DNA from: Cyclobacteriaceae bacterium
GTDB lineage: Bacteria > Bacteroidota > Bacteroidia > Cytophagales > Cyclobacteriaceae
Direction of reading: 5' to 3'
Assembly: GCA_019638255.1 (NCBI GenBank)
Contig: JAHBUD010000001.1
Coordinates: 1,426,001 to 1,490,000 of the forward strand
Length of the DNA: 64,000 nucleotides
The number at the start of each line of letters is the position of its first letter. The first letter of the stretch is position 1. Both the position numbers and the translations under genes were made by a program. Shown here one piece after another: positions 51,215 to 60,661 of the stretch. The notes beneath the pieces are model-generated. The model was not told the DNA's origin, ran no database searches, and saw nothing but the letters and a program-made list of their open reading frames with translations.

Positions 51215-54025
51215 ATGACACCCTTCCTCCTTGAAACCGCAGAAAAAATATTCGCCAGTCATTCCCGGCTGGAGGAGGTAACCCTGGTGTTTCCAAACCG
51301 AAGGGCAATTCTATTTTTTCGAAAGCATTTGGGAACGCTGTTGAAAAAACCTGCATTCGCACCAACCATGTTGACCATTGAAGAGTACATCAAAAGCTTT
51401 TCAACGTTGCAGGTTCCGGATAAGTTGGAATTGGTGCATTGGTTATACAAAGCCTACACCGAGACTGTAAAATCAAACGAGTCATTCGATCGCTTTTATT
51501 ATTGGGGTGAAATGTTGTTGCATGATTTTGAGGAGATTGACAAATACCTCGTCAATGCTGAAATGCTGTTTCGCGACCTCAGTCACCAGAAGGAGTTGGA
51601 TGCCAGCTTCGATTACCTCACCGAAGAACAGAAGAAATTTCTGCTTGATTTCTGGGGAAATTTTGATGAATACCAAACCGAAAATAGAAAGAAATTTCTG
51701 GATGTATGGAAACATCTTTATGATGTGTATGCCGCGTATCGCGCACAGTTGTTAAAGGAAGAACTTGCGTTTGAAGGCATGGTACACCGCGAGGTGGCAG
51801 AGAAAATTTTACAAGGTCAAACCTTGCGAACCGGCCGCGAAATTTTTATTGGCTTCAACGCACTCACCAAAGCCGAGGAGGTGATTATCGCGCACGCGGT
51901 TGAGGGAGGTGCTTCGGTATATTGGGATGTAGATGAATACTACTTAAACAATGGCGTACAGGAAGCAGGAGAATTTTTTCGGGAATACCAGAAGCACAAG
52001 GTATTGGGTAAAACCTTTGAGGCGCAAGTACCCGCTAATTTCCGTAAAGAGAAAAGTATAAAACTATATGGCGCGGCTCAACCTGTGGGGCAAGCCAAGC
52101 TGATGGGGCAGGAACTGAAACGAAATATTGAGGCTGGTGCCTTGCCGGAAGAAACACTCATTGTGCTGCCGGACGAAAAATTGTTGTTGCCAGCGTTGCA
52201 CAGCGTTTCCGATAGCGTGGAGAAACTGAATGTTACCATGGGTTTCTCGTTAAGCGCTACACCTATTTTTAATTTTGTTGAGTTGTTGATCGAACTGCAG
52301 ATCAGCCGTAGAGATGAATATTTTCATCACCGTCCGGTGTTGTCGCTACTGAATCATCCGTTTACTGTTTCAGCCGATTCAAAAGCTGCGCAAGGCAAGC
52401 GTAAGGAGATGTTGAAACATAATTGGGTATCGGTACCCAAAAATTTTCTGGCCTCTGAAACGGATTTACATCGTGTGATGTTCGTTGTGGCCGATGTAAG
52501 CAACATCACACAGTACCTGAAAACGTGCCTGACTTTATTGGGTGGGCTAGACAGCCTGTATGCATTCGACAAAGAATACATTTTTCAAATGCTCAAGTCC
52601 CTGAACCGGATGGAAGAAGTATTGGGAAATCAATATTCCGATCTGCGTTCGTTTCTGCGTTTTTTCAGGCAATATGTTCGCACCGTGCGCATACCTTTCA
52701 GTGGCGAGCCGCTACAGGGGTTGCAGCTTATGGGTATGCTCGAAACCCGTAACCTCGATTTTAAGAATGTGTACATCCTCTCCTTAAATGAAGGGTCGCT
52801 GCCATCGGGTGGGAGCAAGGGTTCGTACATTCCCTATAACATCCGCAGGGCGTATACCTTGCCTACGCTGCAGCACCAGGATGCCATGTATGCCTATCTT
52901 TTCTATCGCGTCATTCAACGTGCCGAAAATGTTTCCATTTTCTACAACACCGAAACCGATATTCTGGGCCAGGGTGAAATGAGCCGCTACCTGCAACAAC
53001 TGATGTTTGAGAGTGGGAAGAAATTTCAACACCACGCCTTGCACAATGCCCTTGGGGTGAATGAGGTAAAACCCATTGTTATTAAAAAGGACAAAGCTGT
53101 ATTGGAGGCTTTGCAAAAGTTAAGTGAGCAGAGCGAGTACCGAAAGTTTAACGGACTGTCACCATCTGCGTTAAATGCCTACATCGAATGCCGGCTTAGA
53201 TTTTATTTCAGACACGTAGCCAAAATAAGAGAGGCCGATGAAATTGAAGAGGACATGGATGCGCGGGTGCTGGGGAATTTTGTGCACGATGTGATGGAGA
53301 AATTTTACGAGAAGTTGGTGGAGCAAAAGGGATCGCGGATTATTGAAAGGCAGGATTTAGAGAAGAAGGAAAAACTGATTCAGATGCTGCTTGACCAGGA
53401 GGTAATTGAAACCTACAACCTCGACCCCAACGAATCGGTAACTTACGAAGGACAGTTGATATTGGTTAGCGAAGTGGTAAAACGCTTCATTGATAAAATA
53501 CTGGAACACGACAAAAAGCATACGCCTTTTACGTTAGAGGGTGTGGAGCAGAATATGGAGTACACGTTTCCCATCAGCGCGCCTGCTGGCCGTGTGCTGT
53601 TAGGCGGCAAGATTGACCGTGTTGACCGGAAGGAAGATGTATTGCGCATTGTGGATTACAAAACCGGTCGCGATAAGCTTGAGTTTGAATCCATTGCCTC
53701 CTTATATGCACGCGAAGGAAAGCGAAACAAGGCTGCTTTTCAAACACTCATGTATGCATGGCTGTATACAAAAACAAAAAATACATCCGGTGTGCAGGTA
53801 ATACCCGGATTGCTCAACAGTACAAACCTGTTTGACGATGACGCGGAGTTTGGATTGAAAATGAGCAAGGAAAAGTTGCGCGATGTACAGACCGTTTTGC
53901 CCGAGTTTGAAGCCAGGCTGCGCGAATTGCTCGAAGAACTCTTTAATCCGGAAACGGTATTTGACCAGACAGAAGAAACCAATAACTGCAAGTATTGCCC
54001 GTACAAGCGGATTTGTTATCGGTGA
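51215..54025 (+). CDS. AddB-like PD-(D/E)xK nuclease with iron-sulfur cysteines
   Basis: A 936-residue protein. The N-terminus (VTLVFPNRRAILFFRKHLG) matches the AddB inactive-helicase part but has no Walker A sequence, so it is unlikely to hydrolyse ATP. The middle keeps AddB-type segments such as FKNVYILSLNEGSLP. The C-terminal nuclease core is GGKIDRVDRKEDVLRIVDYK. A [4Fe-4S] site is indicated by Cys in AYIECRLRFYF and the closing CKYCPYKRIC, four cysteines bracketing the nuclease as in AddB/Cas4. It should pair with the preceding AddA-like helicase in break resection. Confidence 0.9.
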   Translation: MTPFLLETAEKIFASHSRLEEVTLVFPNRRAILFFRKHLGTLLKKPAFAPTMLTIEEYIKSFSTLQVPDKLELVHWLYKAYTETVKSNESFDRFYYWGEMLLHDFEEIDKYLVNAEMLFRDLSHQKELDASFDYLTEEQKKFLLDFWGNFDEYQTENRKKFLDVWKHLYDVYAAYRAQLLKEELAFEGMVHREVAEKILQGQTLRTGREIFIGFNALTKAEEVIIAHAVEGGASVYWDVDEYYLNNGVQEAGEFFREYQKHKVLGKTFEAQVPANFRKEKSIKLYGAAQPVGQAKLMGQELKRNIEAGALPEETLIVLPDEKLLLPALHSVSDSVEKLNVTMGFSLSATPIFNFVELLIELQISRRDEYFHHRPVLSLLNHPFTVSADSKAAQGKRKEMLKHNWVSVPKNFLASETDLHRVMFVVADVSNITQYLKTCLTLLGGLDSLYAFDKEYIFQMLKSLNRMEEVLGNQYSDLRSFLRFFRQYVRTVRIPFSGEPLQGLQLMGMLETRNLDFKNVYILSLNEGSLPSGGSKGSYIPYNIRRAYTLPTLQHQDAMYAYLFYRVIQRAENVSIFYNTETDILGQGEMSRYLQQLMFESGKKFQHHALHNALGVNEVKPIVIKKDKAVLEALQKLSEQSEYRKFNGLSPSALNAYIECRLRFYFRHVAKIREADEIEEDMDARVLGNFVHDVMEKFYEKLVEQKGSRIIERQDLEKKEKLIQMLLDQEVIETYNLDPNESVTYEGQLILVSEVVKRFIDKILEHDKKHTPFTLEGVEQNMEYTFPISAPAGRVLLGGKIDRVDRKEDVLRIVDYKTGRDKLEFESIASLYAREGKRNKAAFQTLMYAWLYTKTKNTSGVQVIPGLLNSTNLFDDDAEFGLKMSKEKLRDVQTVLPEFEARLRELLEELFNPETVFDQTEETNNCKYCPYKRICYR

Positions 54026-54277
54026 GGTTGTGAAAATCTTTAATGAGTTCCGTTATAATGAGGCGTTTCGTTATTAATTTTTAATAAATAACCGTTAAGT
54101 TGTTTTGCTTTGTGCTTTCATACGACTGTTGGTATTAAACACGTAGTTTCTTCTTGCTCAATCAGCGTCACCCGTAGGGTACCCTGATTATTAATTGATG
54201 AGTTAACGCTCCTAGTGCCTCACAACGCTGAGCCCTTAAGCTAAAGGGTACTGTAGGGTAGTGTTCTCACCAATGCT
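54026..54277. other. Intergenic stretch, no feature recognised
   Basis: A 252-bp AT-rich gap after the AddB-like gene. CGTAGGGTACCCTG (around 54174) and AAAGGGTACTGTAGGGTAG (around 54242) share GGGTAC wording, and I see no gene, RNA or clear hairpin. Confidence 0.5.
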
Positions 54278-54961
54278 TTAATTCATCCATTCAATTTTGT
54301 CAAGAATATCCTGAATTCTGGCACGCTTGAATGAGTATACCTTAACTATTGTGTGATAGTCTTCTATTACTTTATCCACGTCAGTAAACTTACTCTTTAT
54401 TCCCAGCATGTTTTGGTATGAGTCCTTTTCATTTAATCCCATGTCCTTTTCAACCCAGTCATAGATGTTCGAAAGATTGATAACCATGTCTATATCCATG
54501 GAATTCAAAAGACCAGAGGCAATTCCGGCTTTCCAATTGTTGTTAGAGACTCCTGTAATTGGTATAAAATCAATGACAAAGGTCGTCTGGTAAATATTCA
54601 ACGAGTCATTTTGACTTCGAATCACTTTTAAATCTGTGAACCGGGCAGGATGCTTTTTGATTATGTAATTGATTTCGTTAGAGCTCGCAACCAACTGACC
54701 ATTATCATTTAACTTTTCTTGAATGAAAGCACTATACTCAAGCCAGTCAGTGAGTCCATCGATATTTTCAGTATATATTTTGATGTTGTTGGCGATTTCA
54801 TTCTTGATCGAATGTTCAAGCAGTTTAAGCTTTTCGGATTCTTGTTTGGTTTCCCGTATACTCTCAAGTCGAAAGGCGATAAAAATACCAAGCAGTGCAC
54901 TTAAAAATGCTACCACATGATTAGGCCAATCAATTTTTAAGTTTCGGATCTTATTTATCAT
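54278..54961 (-). CDS. N-terminally anchored hypothetical protein
   Basis: A 227-residue protein of unknown function. A single helix near the N-terminus (NHVVAFLSALLGIFIAFRLE) is followed by a coiled-coil-like stretch (SIRETKQESEKLKLLEHSIK) and a helical C-terminal domain. The layout resembles DUF6090-type Bacteroidota proteins (helix, coiled coil, then alpha-rich domain), but the match is loose. AT-rich, solitary gene. Confidence 0.75.
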   Translation of the reverse strand: MINKIRNLKIDWPNHVVAFLSALLGIFIAFRLESIRETKQESEKLKLLEHSIKNEIANNIKIYTENIDGLTDWLEYSAFIQEKLNDNGQLVASSNEINYIIKKHPARFTDLKVIRSQNDSLNIYQTTFVIDFIPITGVSNNNWKAGIASGLLNSMDIDMVINLSNIYDWVEKDMGLNEKDSYQNMLGIKSKFTDVDKVIEDYHTIVKVYSFKRARIQDILDKIEWMN

Positions 54962-55032
54962 TTTAGTGTTATTTCAAAGTACGTGCAGTGCCTTTAGGTT
55001 ACTTATTCTAAATGTACCCACTTTTACTAAAA

Positions 55033-55066
55033 CAGGAAAGCCGCCCCGTTTCCGGTAGCGGCTTTC
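55033..55066 (-). terminator. Rho-independent terminator for the rhodanese operon
   Basis: AAAGCCGC (55037-55044) pairs with GCGGCTTT (55058-55065) around a 13-nt loop. Read on the minus strand the hairpin is followed by CCTGTTTTAG, a short T tract, and lies 22 bp after the rhodanese stop. Confidence 0.65.
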
Positions 55067-55087
55067 ACTCAAACCAAACCCTAAACA

Positions 55088-55414
55088 CTACGCTGGCCAG
55101 TCGCTAACGCCACCCGCCAGGTTGTGTACCTTAAATCCTTGTTTCGCCATCATGTTGCAGGCCTGACCGCTGCGATTGCCACTGCGACAAAACAGGAAAT
55201 ATTCTTTACTCTTGTCTAATGTTGAAATCTGCTGCGCAAAGTTTGCCGACATAATGTCGATGTTACGTGCACCACGAATGCTGCCCGACCGGAATTCGCC
55301 CTGTGTCCGCACATCAATCAGCACGGCCCCCGGTGTTGCATTGTATTTCGTCTTGAACTCCGTCCCGCGAAGTTCTTCATAGTTTTTGGTTCCAAATCCA
55401 AATAATCCTAACAT
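55088..55414 (-). CDS. Single-domain rhodanese
   Basis: A 108-residue sulfurtransferase domain. The active-site loop is FLFCRSGNRSG with the persulfide-carrying Cys, preceded by the family strand VLIDVRTQGEFRSGSIRGA and ended by the HNLAGGVSDW motif. No signal peptide, so cytoplasmic. It is downstream of the MBL/rhodanese gene and should share its role in sulfane-sulfur handling. Confidence 0.93.
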   Translation of the reverse strand: MLGLFGFGTKNYEELRGTEFKTKYNATPGAVLIDVRTQGEFRSGSIRGARNIDIMSANFAQQISTLDKSKEYFLFCRSGNRSGQACNMMAKQGFKVHNLAGGVSDWPA

Positions 55415-55436
55415 AAGTGTATTCTTGTTTTAATAT

Positions 55437-56174
55437 CTACAACAGAGTAGTGGGGCAAACGTAATCAGTGATATTGAATTTGTCGGTTTCTTTAATCGCT
55501 TTGAAACCGTCCTGTACATCAATCAGGTTGGTATAGCCTCGCGCCCGAAGAATGGACACAAACGTCATCGACCGGTAACCACCCGCACAATGCACATAAT
55601 ACGTTTTATTCTTATCAACCTGCGCCATATTCTGGTTGATATAATCCAGCGGAATATTTTCGACTTCAACAATATGTTCGGAATCATATTCGCTCTTTTT
55701 CCGAACATCCAGAATATTTAATTCCGGATTTTGCTGTAAACGGCTATGCAGTTCAAGCGGTGTAATGGATTCAATCGTATCGAATTCTTTACCGCTTTTT
55801 TTCCAGGCTTCAAAGCCGCCTTTGAGATAACCAATGGCATGATCGTATCCTACGCGGGCAAGCCGGGTAATAACTTCTTCAATTCTGTTTTCTTCTGCCA
55901 CTACTAAAATTTTCTGCTGTACATCCGGAATCAGCGTTCCTGCCCATGGTGCGAAGTTTCCATCAATACCAATGTTAATGGCGTTGGGAATAAATCCTTT
56001 GGCAAACGCCTGCTCATGGCGTGCATCCAGAATAAGTGCATCCGTTTCGTTGGCAGCTGCTTCAAATGCTTCCGGCCTCAGGGCCTGTGTGCCACGCTCC
56101 ATCACGGTGTCAATGCTTTCGTACCCTTTAATATTCATTAGCACATTGCTGGGGAAATAACCTGGAGGTGGCAT
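55437..56174 (-). CDS. Two-domain rhodanese fragment (C-terminal part of an interrupted MBL-rhodanese gene)
   Basis: About 245 residues from ATG 56174 (MPPPGYFPSNVLMNIKGYES); a TTG at 56177 precedes it. The first rhodanese repeat has lost its Cys (ILVVAEENR), the second keeps it (YVHCAGGYRS). The frame is continuous with the upstream MBL part: between them the codons read F-I-Q-E-V-L-T-G-L, preceded by a TAA at 56204-56202. Related Bacteroidota proteins of about 470 residues run MBL-rhodanese-rhodanese straight through with E-E-F-I. The TAA could be a GAA changed at one base. If translated, it would depend on reinitiation. Confidence 0.75.
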   Translation of the reverse strand: MPPPGYFPSNVLMNIKGYESIDTVMERGTQALRPEAFEAAANETDALILDARHEQAFAKGFIPNAINIGIDGNFAPWAGTLIPDVQQKILVVAEENRIEEVITRLARVGYDHAIGYLKGGFEAWKKSGKEFDTIESITPLELHSRLQQNPELNILDVRKKSEYDSEHIVEVENIPLDYINQNMAQVDKNKTYYVHCAGGYRSMTFVSILRARGYTNLIDVQDGFKAIKETDKFNITDYVCPTTLL

Positions 56175-56201
56175 CAATCCGGTTAATACTTCCTGTATGA
56201 A

Positions 56202-56861
56202 TTACTCCTTTGTTAAGCCTGGGCGTAATGCATAGTTTGTTTTCTTTTGATTGCCCAGTGTATCGGAAGTTTCTTTGCTCATATTTTTTCCGCAAGCACT
56301 GCCTGCTCCGTGAGCCGGATAGACAATGATATCATCGTTAAGCGGCATAATTTTATGATGCAACGAATCGTATAAGTGTGCGGCTAGTTTTTCCTGGGTA
56401 AGTTCTTTCACAACTTTTTGGGCAAGGTCAGGGCGACCTACATCACCAATGAATAATGTATCCCCGGTAAACAGCGCTACATCTTTACCGTTCTCGTCTG
56501 TTAGCAAATAACATGTGCTCTCCATGGTATGGCCCGGGGTGTGGATTACGGTAATTGTGGTTTTCCCCAAGGTAAACTTCTGACCATCTTCAGCAATCAG
56601 TGCTTCAAAGCCCGGTTGAATTAAAACAGGTCCGAAAACAATTGGCGCATTGGTTTTCTGGTGAAGGTCAACATGCCCCGAAACAAAATCGGCATGGTAA
56701 TGTGTTTCGAAGATGTATTTGATTTTCGCGTTATTTTTTTTCGCGCGTTCAATATAGGGTTCAACCTCCCGCAGCGGGTCGATAATGGCGGCTTCGCCAG
56801 CGGATTCGATGTAGTAGGCTCCGTGGGCTAAACAGCCCGTATAAATCTGCTCGATTTTCAT
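56202..56861 (-). CDS. MBL-fold hydrolase, persulfide dioxygenase-like (N-terminal part, ends at an in-frame TAA)
   Basis: A 219-residue metallo-beta-lactamase fold. Metal motifs: THYHADFVSGH (HxHxDH-like), VIHTPGHTMEST, the D in FTGDTLFIGD and YPAHGAG. This is the ETHE1/Blh-type group, which oxidises glutathione or CoA persulfide to sulfite. It ends L-T-K-E-stop. In the same frame the coding potential continues into the two-rhodanese part, so the natural product is likely a single protein of about 474 residues. MBL catalytic residues are complete in this piece. Confidence 0.85.
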   Translation of the reverse strand: MKIEQIYTGCLAHGAYYIESAGEAAIIDPLREVEPYIERAKKNNAKIKYIFETHYHADFVSGHVDLHQKTNAPIVFGPVLIQPGFEALIAEDGQKFTLGKTTITVIHTPGHTMESTCYLLTDENGKDVALFTGDTLFIGDVGRPDLAQKVVKELTQEKLAAHLYDSLHHKIMPLNDDIIVYPAHGAGSACGKNMSKETSDTLGNQKKTNYALRPGLTKE

Positions 56862-57296
56862 AGTCGTTTGGGGTTTTCAATCAAACATGACGTAAAGATC
56901 AGCAGCCTGAAGTTTTCAGTCGGTGACTTTTGTCACGCAGCACTAAAATTTTTGTCTATTGTGTTTAGACGAAAGATGACATGCCAGATTCCCCGAAGGT
57001 CGCCTTCAGCGTACCCGGTGGCTTGGTCGTGTGCAAGTGAATTTCGCAATGTATCAAAGGTAAGGACTACCAGTTGATTACCTTGGTGAAAATAAATGGA
57101 GTCAGGAGCTGTGCTTAGTGTTGAGCCTTCCATTTTGATTTGCAAGAAAGCAAGCAGCACCATGGAGTAGCAGAATAGAAATAGGTGCCCTCATTCAAAT
57201 AATAGATATATTATGTAATTGCTTGTGTTTAATGCGGACAAGTAAGTTGCAACACATTCAATAATAATTTGTACCTTGTACATATCAAAAGCGACT
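56862..57296. other. Intergenic region with one doubtful minus-strand ORF
   Basis: A 435-bp gap upstream of both the MBL gene and the divergent porin gene. An open frame on the minus strand (56933-57163, 76 residues, containing GNQLVVLTFDTLRNSLAHDQ) has no recognised domain and could be a remnant or chance frame. No RNA gene or clear repeat is seen. The promoters of the two flanking genes should lie here. Confidence 0.4.
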
Positions 57297-57899
57297 ATGA
57301 AATTAGCACTTGTTGGCAGTATCCTGCTTCTTTTTCCATTTTTTAGTTTGTATGCCCAAAGCCCGTGGTCAGTTGGTGCGAAGGCTGGTCTCAGCTACTC
57401 AACTTTATCCGTTGATGATAACGGCACAGATTATTCGTATGCCCCGGGGTATCATGTTGGAGCATTTGCGCAGTATAGGGTAGCCAAGATCAGTGTGCAG
57501 TCGGAATTTATTTATTCAAACCTGGTTGCTGGTGTTGAAGCAGGCGGAGAGGATCTTAATTTTAATACTAAATATATCTCCATACCAATTGTGTTGCAGT
57601 ATGAAATTGTTCCTTCCGTTCAGTTAGCCGTGGGTCCCCAGGTAGGTTTTTTGTGCTGTGTAAAGTCTGAATTCCACCCGGTAACCCGTGAAAAATTTAA
57701 TGAGCAGGACTACACCAAGGCCTATAAGAATACCGACTTTGGTTTTCAGGCCGGAGCAGGATGGGAAGCGCAAAATGGGTTACTGGTAGATTTACGGTAC
57801 TACTTCGGCTTAACCGACATAAGTAATTTTGAAGGTGTTGCCCCGACAAAGAACAGATGGCTCCAGCTTTCGGTGGGCTATCGCCTTAAATTCAAATAG
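57297..57899 (+). CDS. Outer-membrane beta-barrel protein (porin family, PorT-like)
   Basis: About 200 residues from ATG 57297, where the signal peptide MKLALVGSILLLFPFFSLYA begins; seven upstream codons are open. The mature part alternates polar and aromatic residues in eight likely strands: WSVGAKAGLSYSTL, YHVGAFAQYRV, ISVQSEFIYSN, and the final LLVDLRYYFGLTDI and WLQLSVGYRLKFK. It matches the Outer-membrane beta-barrel (OMP_b-brl_2) family. Role unknown; no TonB-dependent features. Confidence 0.9.
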   Translation: MKLALVGSILLLFPFFSLYAQSPWSVGAKAGLSYSTLSVDDNGTDYSYAPGYHVGAFAQYRVAKISVQSEFIYSNLVAGVEAGGEDLNFNTKYISIPIVLQYEIVPSVQLAVGPQVGFLCCVKSEFHPVTREKFNEQDYTKAYKNTDFGFQAGAGWEAQNGLLVDLRYYFGLTDISNFEGVAPTKNRWLQLSVGYRLKFK

Positions 57900-57909
57900 A
57901 AATAAGCAC

Positions 57910-58419
57910 TTAGTCGGATGTTGTTACACACATTGTAAATGTTCCTTTGCTGGGATTATCAGGAACTGAAACGGAGAAATAGTAGATCTCGCCAATTTGA
58001 AGATTGCCATAGAACAGGTAAAGTTCATCATCATCTGCACTGTGGTCCGCACAGCCTAATTCGGTTATTCCATCAGTGTCCCAAAGAACGAGTTGAGAAT
58101 TTCGTTGGGTTCCTTCTTGTCCGCCAACTTTAATAAAGATGGACACATAACCATAGGGTGGCTGACCTACAAACTTAAACCACACGTCACCCGCATTCGA
58201 ACTTGTGGACCAACAATCAGCAATGCCTCCATCAGGGGTTGAGCCAACTGTTGAGTATATCGGATTTGGCGTAGAGCAATCCAAGTCAATATCAAAAAGA
58301 TTGGTAACGTCAATCGCGTTTGCCCTGAGATCGTTGGTAATTGAAGGAATAATAAAATCCCCCGTACAACAACCGGCAAGCAGCAGACTGTAGAAGAGCG
58401 TGAGCAAATGCTTGTTCAT
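57910..58419 (-). CDS. Secreted lipoprotein, pre-peptidase-like beta domain
   Basis: About 169 residues from ATG 58419 (MNKHLLTLFYSLLLAGCCTG), a lipoprotein signal with cysteine after L-A-G. The mature part has WFKFVGQPPYGYVSIFIKVG, LVLWDTDGITELGCAD and ISVSVPD-type strands resembling the pre-peptidase C-terminal (PPC/jelly-roll) fold used for adhesion or as an accessory domain. Paired cysteines (C-S-T-P and D-C-W) may form disulfides. It is convergent with the porin gene. Confidence 0.78.
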   Translation of the reverse strand: MNKHLLTLFYSLLLAGCCTGDFIIPSITNDLRANAIDVTNLFDIDLDCSTPNPIYSTVGSTPDGGIADCWSTSSNAGDVWFKFVGQPPYGYVSIFIKVGGQEGTQRNSQLVLWDTDGITELGCADHSADDDELYLFYGNLQIGEIYYFSVSVPDNPSKGTFTMCVTTSD

Positions 58420-58491
58420 AAACCTGAGATTGTCTCTCAAGATACAAACAATAAATCAATGTTGATAAGGATGAAGATGATAAGAGTTAAT

Positions 58492-58701
58492 CTACCTTTT
58501 TTCGGTTTCTTTGGATTGTTTTTTAGATTCGAAGGTATTCAGCAGTAACCCACCCATAAGCCCCCCATAAAGTGTACTATTAACCGGTGAAGAAGTTATG
58601 GCACAGCCTCCGCTGGTACACCCGATATAGTACCAGTATAAAAAGCCGGCTGCCGCCCCAAGGGCAATTCCAATAGACCATTTTACAACAATTGTTTTCA
58701 T
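58492..58701 (-). CDS. DUF6132 family small membrane protein
   Basis: A 69-residue protein with one or two helices (VVKWSIGIALGAAAGFLYWY) followed by IGCTSGGCAITSSPVNSTLY, the cysteine-bearing DUF6132 signature, and a charged tail (ESKKQSKETEKR). A rhodanese often lies near such genes in Bacteroidota, so a link with sulfur handling is possible. ATG at 58701; an ATG three codons upstream is open. Confidence 0.85.
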   Translation of the reverse strand: MKTIVVKWSIGIALGAAAGFLYWYYIGCTSGGCAITSSPVNSTLYGGLMGGLLLNTFESKKQSKETEKR

Positions 58702-58987
58702 GGTTAACATTTAAGTAAGCTCAAAGCTATTATTGTTCAACATAAACTTCGGTGATTTTAGTTACAGATGGCCTGTTTTTACGAACCTATTCCGCCTGAA
58801 ACAGCTTGTTATTCTGATTATTCCTTTTGTTTTACCTTGAAATTTGTGAACTTTCACGCTAAATGCTTTTTTGAAAGAAGAGCATGTACCTCTAAATCCT
58901 GGTGCCTCTCAACTATTTTTTCCGCGGGATTGAGGTAAAACGAAAGATTTTTTAAGCAAAGGAAATGTTTACCTACCCTTTACTGTA

Positions 58988-60661
58988 ATGAAAGTCAGGG
59001 TTCACTGTGTGCTGGTTTTCCTGTTTGTGCTAACGCGTTTTTACACGTTCAGCCAAAGTTGCGATTGTCCCCCGGTGGCCAGTTGTGGAGCATGCGTTGG
59101 CGGACTTAAAAGTTTATCGCTTCGCTACACAGGCGCATCCGGTGTAACAGTACGTGTACTGGATGGAGCTACACAAGTTTTTATGGATGTTTTGTCTGAA
59201 GGACAGGAATTTTCTTTTACCGGTACAAATCCTAACGACAAGTTTACCGGCACAACCCTCTCCATATATATCAATGGATTTTTGCACACCACCATACAAA
59301 CAGCTTGTTCCGGTGGAACATTTGTAAAAAGTGTTTATGGACTATTTACAGTTACTGCCGGAACCAGTTTAAATGGCGGAGCACTTTGCTGTGCACCAGG
59401 TACCACGGATATGATTCCTCCGGTGATCACCAATTGTCCTGCCAACATAACCCAACCGCTGGTTTCGGGATGTTCCCGATCGGTTAGCTGGACGTCTCCA
59501 TCAGTTTCCGACAACTGTGGAGTGGCTAGTTTTACCAGCACGGCTTTTCCGGGCTCGATATTTACATTGGGCACGACTACAGTTACGTATACCGCGTTGG
59601 ACATCTATAATAATTCCGCTACCTGTGTTTTTACGGTAACGGTAACAGACAATATTCCACCGGTGATTAACGGAACGTTAGATAACATAACCCTTTCAGC
59701 CGGACCGAATTGCAGAGCTGTAGCTGCATGGACTCCTCCAACAGCCTCCGATAATTGCAGCGTTTCGAGTTTGGTGAGCAGCCACAACCCTGGCCAGGAG
59801 TTTGATGTTGGATCTACAGTCGTTACCTATACGGCAAGAGATGGTTCAAACAATGTTACTAACCGTAACTTTACAGTAACTGTTGAGGATAATACAGCAC
59901 CGGTAATTACTAATTGTCCGCAGAACATCACTATAGCAGCGGGTGTAGATTGTAACGTGACTGTAAATTGGACACCACCAACTGCTTCCGATAATTGTGG
60001 AGTGACTTCATTTACCAGCAATCGAAATCCTGGAAGCGAGTTCCCCATTGGAACAACGGCAGTCACCTATACTGCCCGCGATGCGCGCGGCAATGAAACA
60101 GTTTGTCAGTTTAATGTTGTGGTTACTTATAACCAGTCTCCGCAGGTAATAAGTTGTCCTGAAAACATTACAACAACTGCAGAAGTAAATGGTGAGGCTA
60201 TTGTAACCTGGGATGAGCCAACATTTACCATTGCCTGCGGAACACTTTCGGTTGAAAAATCGCATGAGCCAGGAAGTAGTTTTGATGTGGGCACCACGGA
60301 TGTTATCTATACAGCTTCCGATGGGTTGGGCAATTCCGCGCAATGTTCGTTTACGATAATGGTGCGCCCGGGCTTCTTCGAAGTTGAAATTCCTAAATTG
60401 ATAACGCCCAATGGTGATGGGGTTAACGACACCTGGGAGATAAAAAATATCCAGCGTGCGTCCTCCAATTCAGTAACTGTATTTGATCGATGGGGAAGTG
60501 TGATTTACCAGGCTACCGGTTATAACAATCAATCTGTGGTGTGGGCGGGGCAGAACAAAAACAATGCACTGGTTCCTACGGGTACCTACTTTTACATTGT
60601 TGAAGCGATAACTGGAAACGAAAAGTTTAGGTGGGAAGGTTTTATAGAAGTAGTGCAATGA
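58988..60661 (+). CDS. HYR-repeat surface protein with CHU_C/type-B T9SS sorting domain
   Basis: A 557-residue secreted protein. Signal peptide about 1-22. Residues about 23-140 are a cysteine-containing N-terminal module. Four HYR repeats of about 80 residues start near 141, 221, 301 and 382, each with the pattern PPVI-NCP-NIT and ending GSTVVTYTARD. From about 464 the C-terminal domain (IPKLITPNGDGVNDTWEIKN, then VTVFDRWGSVIYQATGYNN and GTYFYIVEAITGNEKFRWEG) is the gliding-motility/CHU_C sorting signal recognised by the type IX secretion system. It is probably a surface adhesin. The PorP-like gene overlaps its stop. Confidence 0.93.
   Translation: MKVRVHCVLVFLFVLTRFYTFSQSCDCPPVASCGACVGGLKSLSLRYTGASGVTVRVLDGATQVFMDVLSEGQEFSFTGTNPNDKFTGTTLSIYINGFLHTTIQTACSGGTFVKSVYGLFTVTAGTSLNGGALCCAPGTTDMIPPVITNCPANITQPLVSGCSRSVSWTSPSVSDNCGVASFTSTAFPGSIFTLGTTTVTYTALDIYNNSATCVFTVTVTDNIPPVINGTLDNITLSAGPNCRAVAAWTPPTASDNCSVSSLVSSHNPGQEFDVGSTVVTYTARDGSNNVTNRNFTVTVEDNTAPVITNCPQNITIAAGVDCNVTVNWTPPTASDNCGVTSFTSNRNPGSEFPIGTTAVTYTARDARGNETVCQFNVVVTYNQSPQVISCPENITTTAEVNGEAIVTWDEPTFTIACGTLSVEKSHEPGSSFDVGTTDVIYTASDGLGNSAQCSFTIMVRPGFFEVEIPKLITPNGDGVNDTWEIKNIQRASSNSVTVFDRWGSVIYQATGYNNQSVVWAGQNKNNALVPTGTYFYIVEAITGNEKFRWEGFIEVVQ

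Noticed and set aside
56202..56204. The TAA in the MBL-rhodanese gene as a recoded codon
   Set aside because: No recoding of TAA to an amino acid is established in Bacteroidota, and a single-base mutation or sequence error is simpler.
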